NCBI GenBank assembly: GCA_030837265.1
Contig: JAUPKV010000442.1
Span: forward strand, 1-13,430
DNA: 13,430 nucleotides
Source: Methanobacteriota archaeon
GTDB taxonomy: Archaea > Halobacteriota > Methanosarcinia > Methanosarcinales > Methanosarcinaceae
Direction: 5' to 3'
Shown: positions 13,389 through 13,430 of the stretch, in pieces
Layout of the letters: the number at the start of each line of letters is the position of its first letter
Position numbering within the stretch: the first letter of the stretch is position 1
Notes under the pieces: model-generated
Databases searched by the model: none
Seen by the model: only the letters and a program-made list of their open reading frames with translations
Told to the model about the DNA's origin: nothing
Position numbers and translations under genes: made by a program

Positions 13389-13430
13389 TCTTCTATAAAC
13401 AACTATAGAGAAAAAATTAATATGCAAATG

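Noticed and set aside
1..13430. tRNA, rRNA or CRISPR array
   Set aside because: No TTCRANNC-type T-loop with matching acceptor stem, no rRNA-like block and no regularly spaced direct repeats were found by reading both strands.

Overview
The window looks like chromosome of a methanogenic euryarchaeon of the Methanosarcina type. This is inference from the mix of genes (a RecQ helicase with a long HRDC/HTH C-terminal arm, a PhoA-type secreted alkaline phosphatase, a QueG-like iron-sulfur protein), very AT-rich intergenic DNA with archaeal TATA-like boxes, strong GGAGG/GGTGA ribosome sites, and U-rich gene ends. No marker gene (rRNA, tRNA, mcr) is present to prove it.

Layout. 1-907: a QueG-like double 4Fe-4S protein on the minus strand. 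908-3350: a gene-poor, AT-rich stretch of about 2.4 kb. It holds a promoter/palindrome leading into a 34-codon ORF, two near-identical hairpin elements with a shared upstream box (cores 1713-1758 and 2573-2619), a GC-rich structured island with its own TATA box (about 2180-2310), a pair of hairpins at 3001-3060 and a third, shorter relative of the repeated hairpin (3212-3241). 3354-4310: gene debris and possible small genes: a winged-helix ORF with an in-frame TAG at codon 3, a 34-codon ORF after it, a broken ORF with TAG and TGA interruptions, and a 107-bp MITE-like inverted repeat. 4373-5550: a minus-strand cluster of three small genes (pentapeptide-repeat protein, two-TM membrane protein, coiled-coil protein) behind a promoter with two palindromes. 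6127-6900: a decayed kinase-fold gene and a fragment of a membrane-protein gene. 6993-7568: a five-TM protein of unknown function. 8134-10952: recQ, split into two frames. 11338-13095: alkaline phosphatase, with direct repeats upstream of its TATA box.

The main points for follow-up are the intergenic RNA-like elements, the recQ frame break (an 8-bp near-duplication on one reading, a dnaX-like A_AAA_AAG slippery heptamer on another), the amber codon in the winged-helix ORF (UAG can encode pyrrolysine in Methanosarcina), and the pentapeptide/membrane/coiled-coil cassette. Nearly all recognised genes lie on the minus strand; the only clear plus-strand genes are broken.
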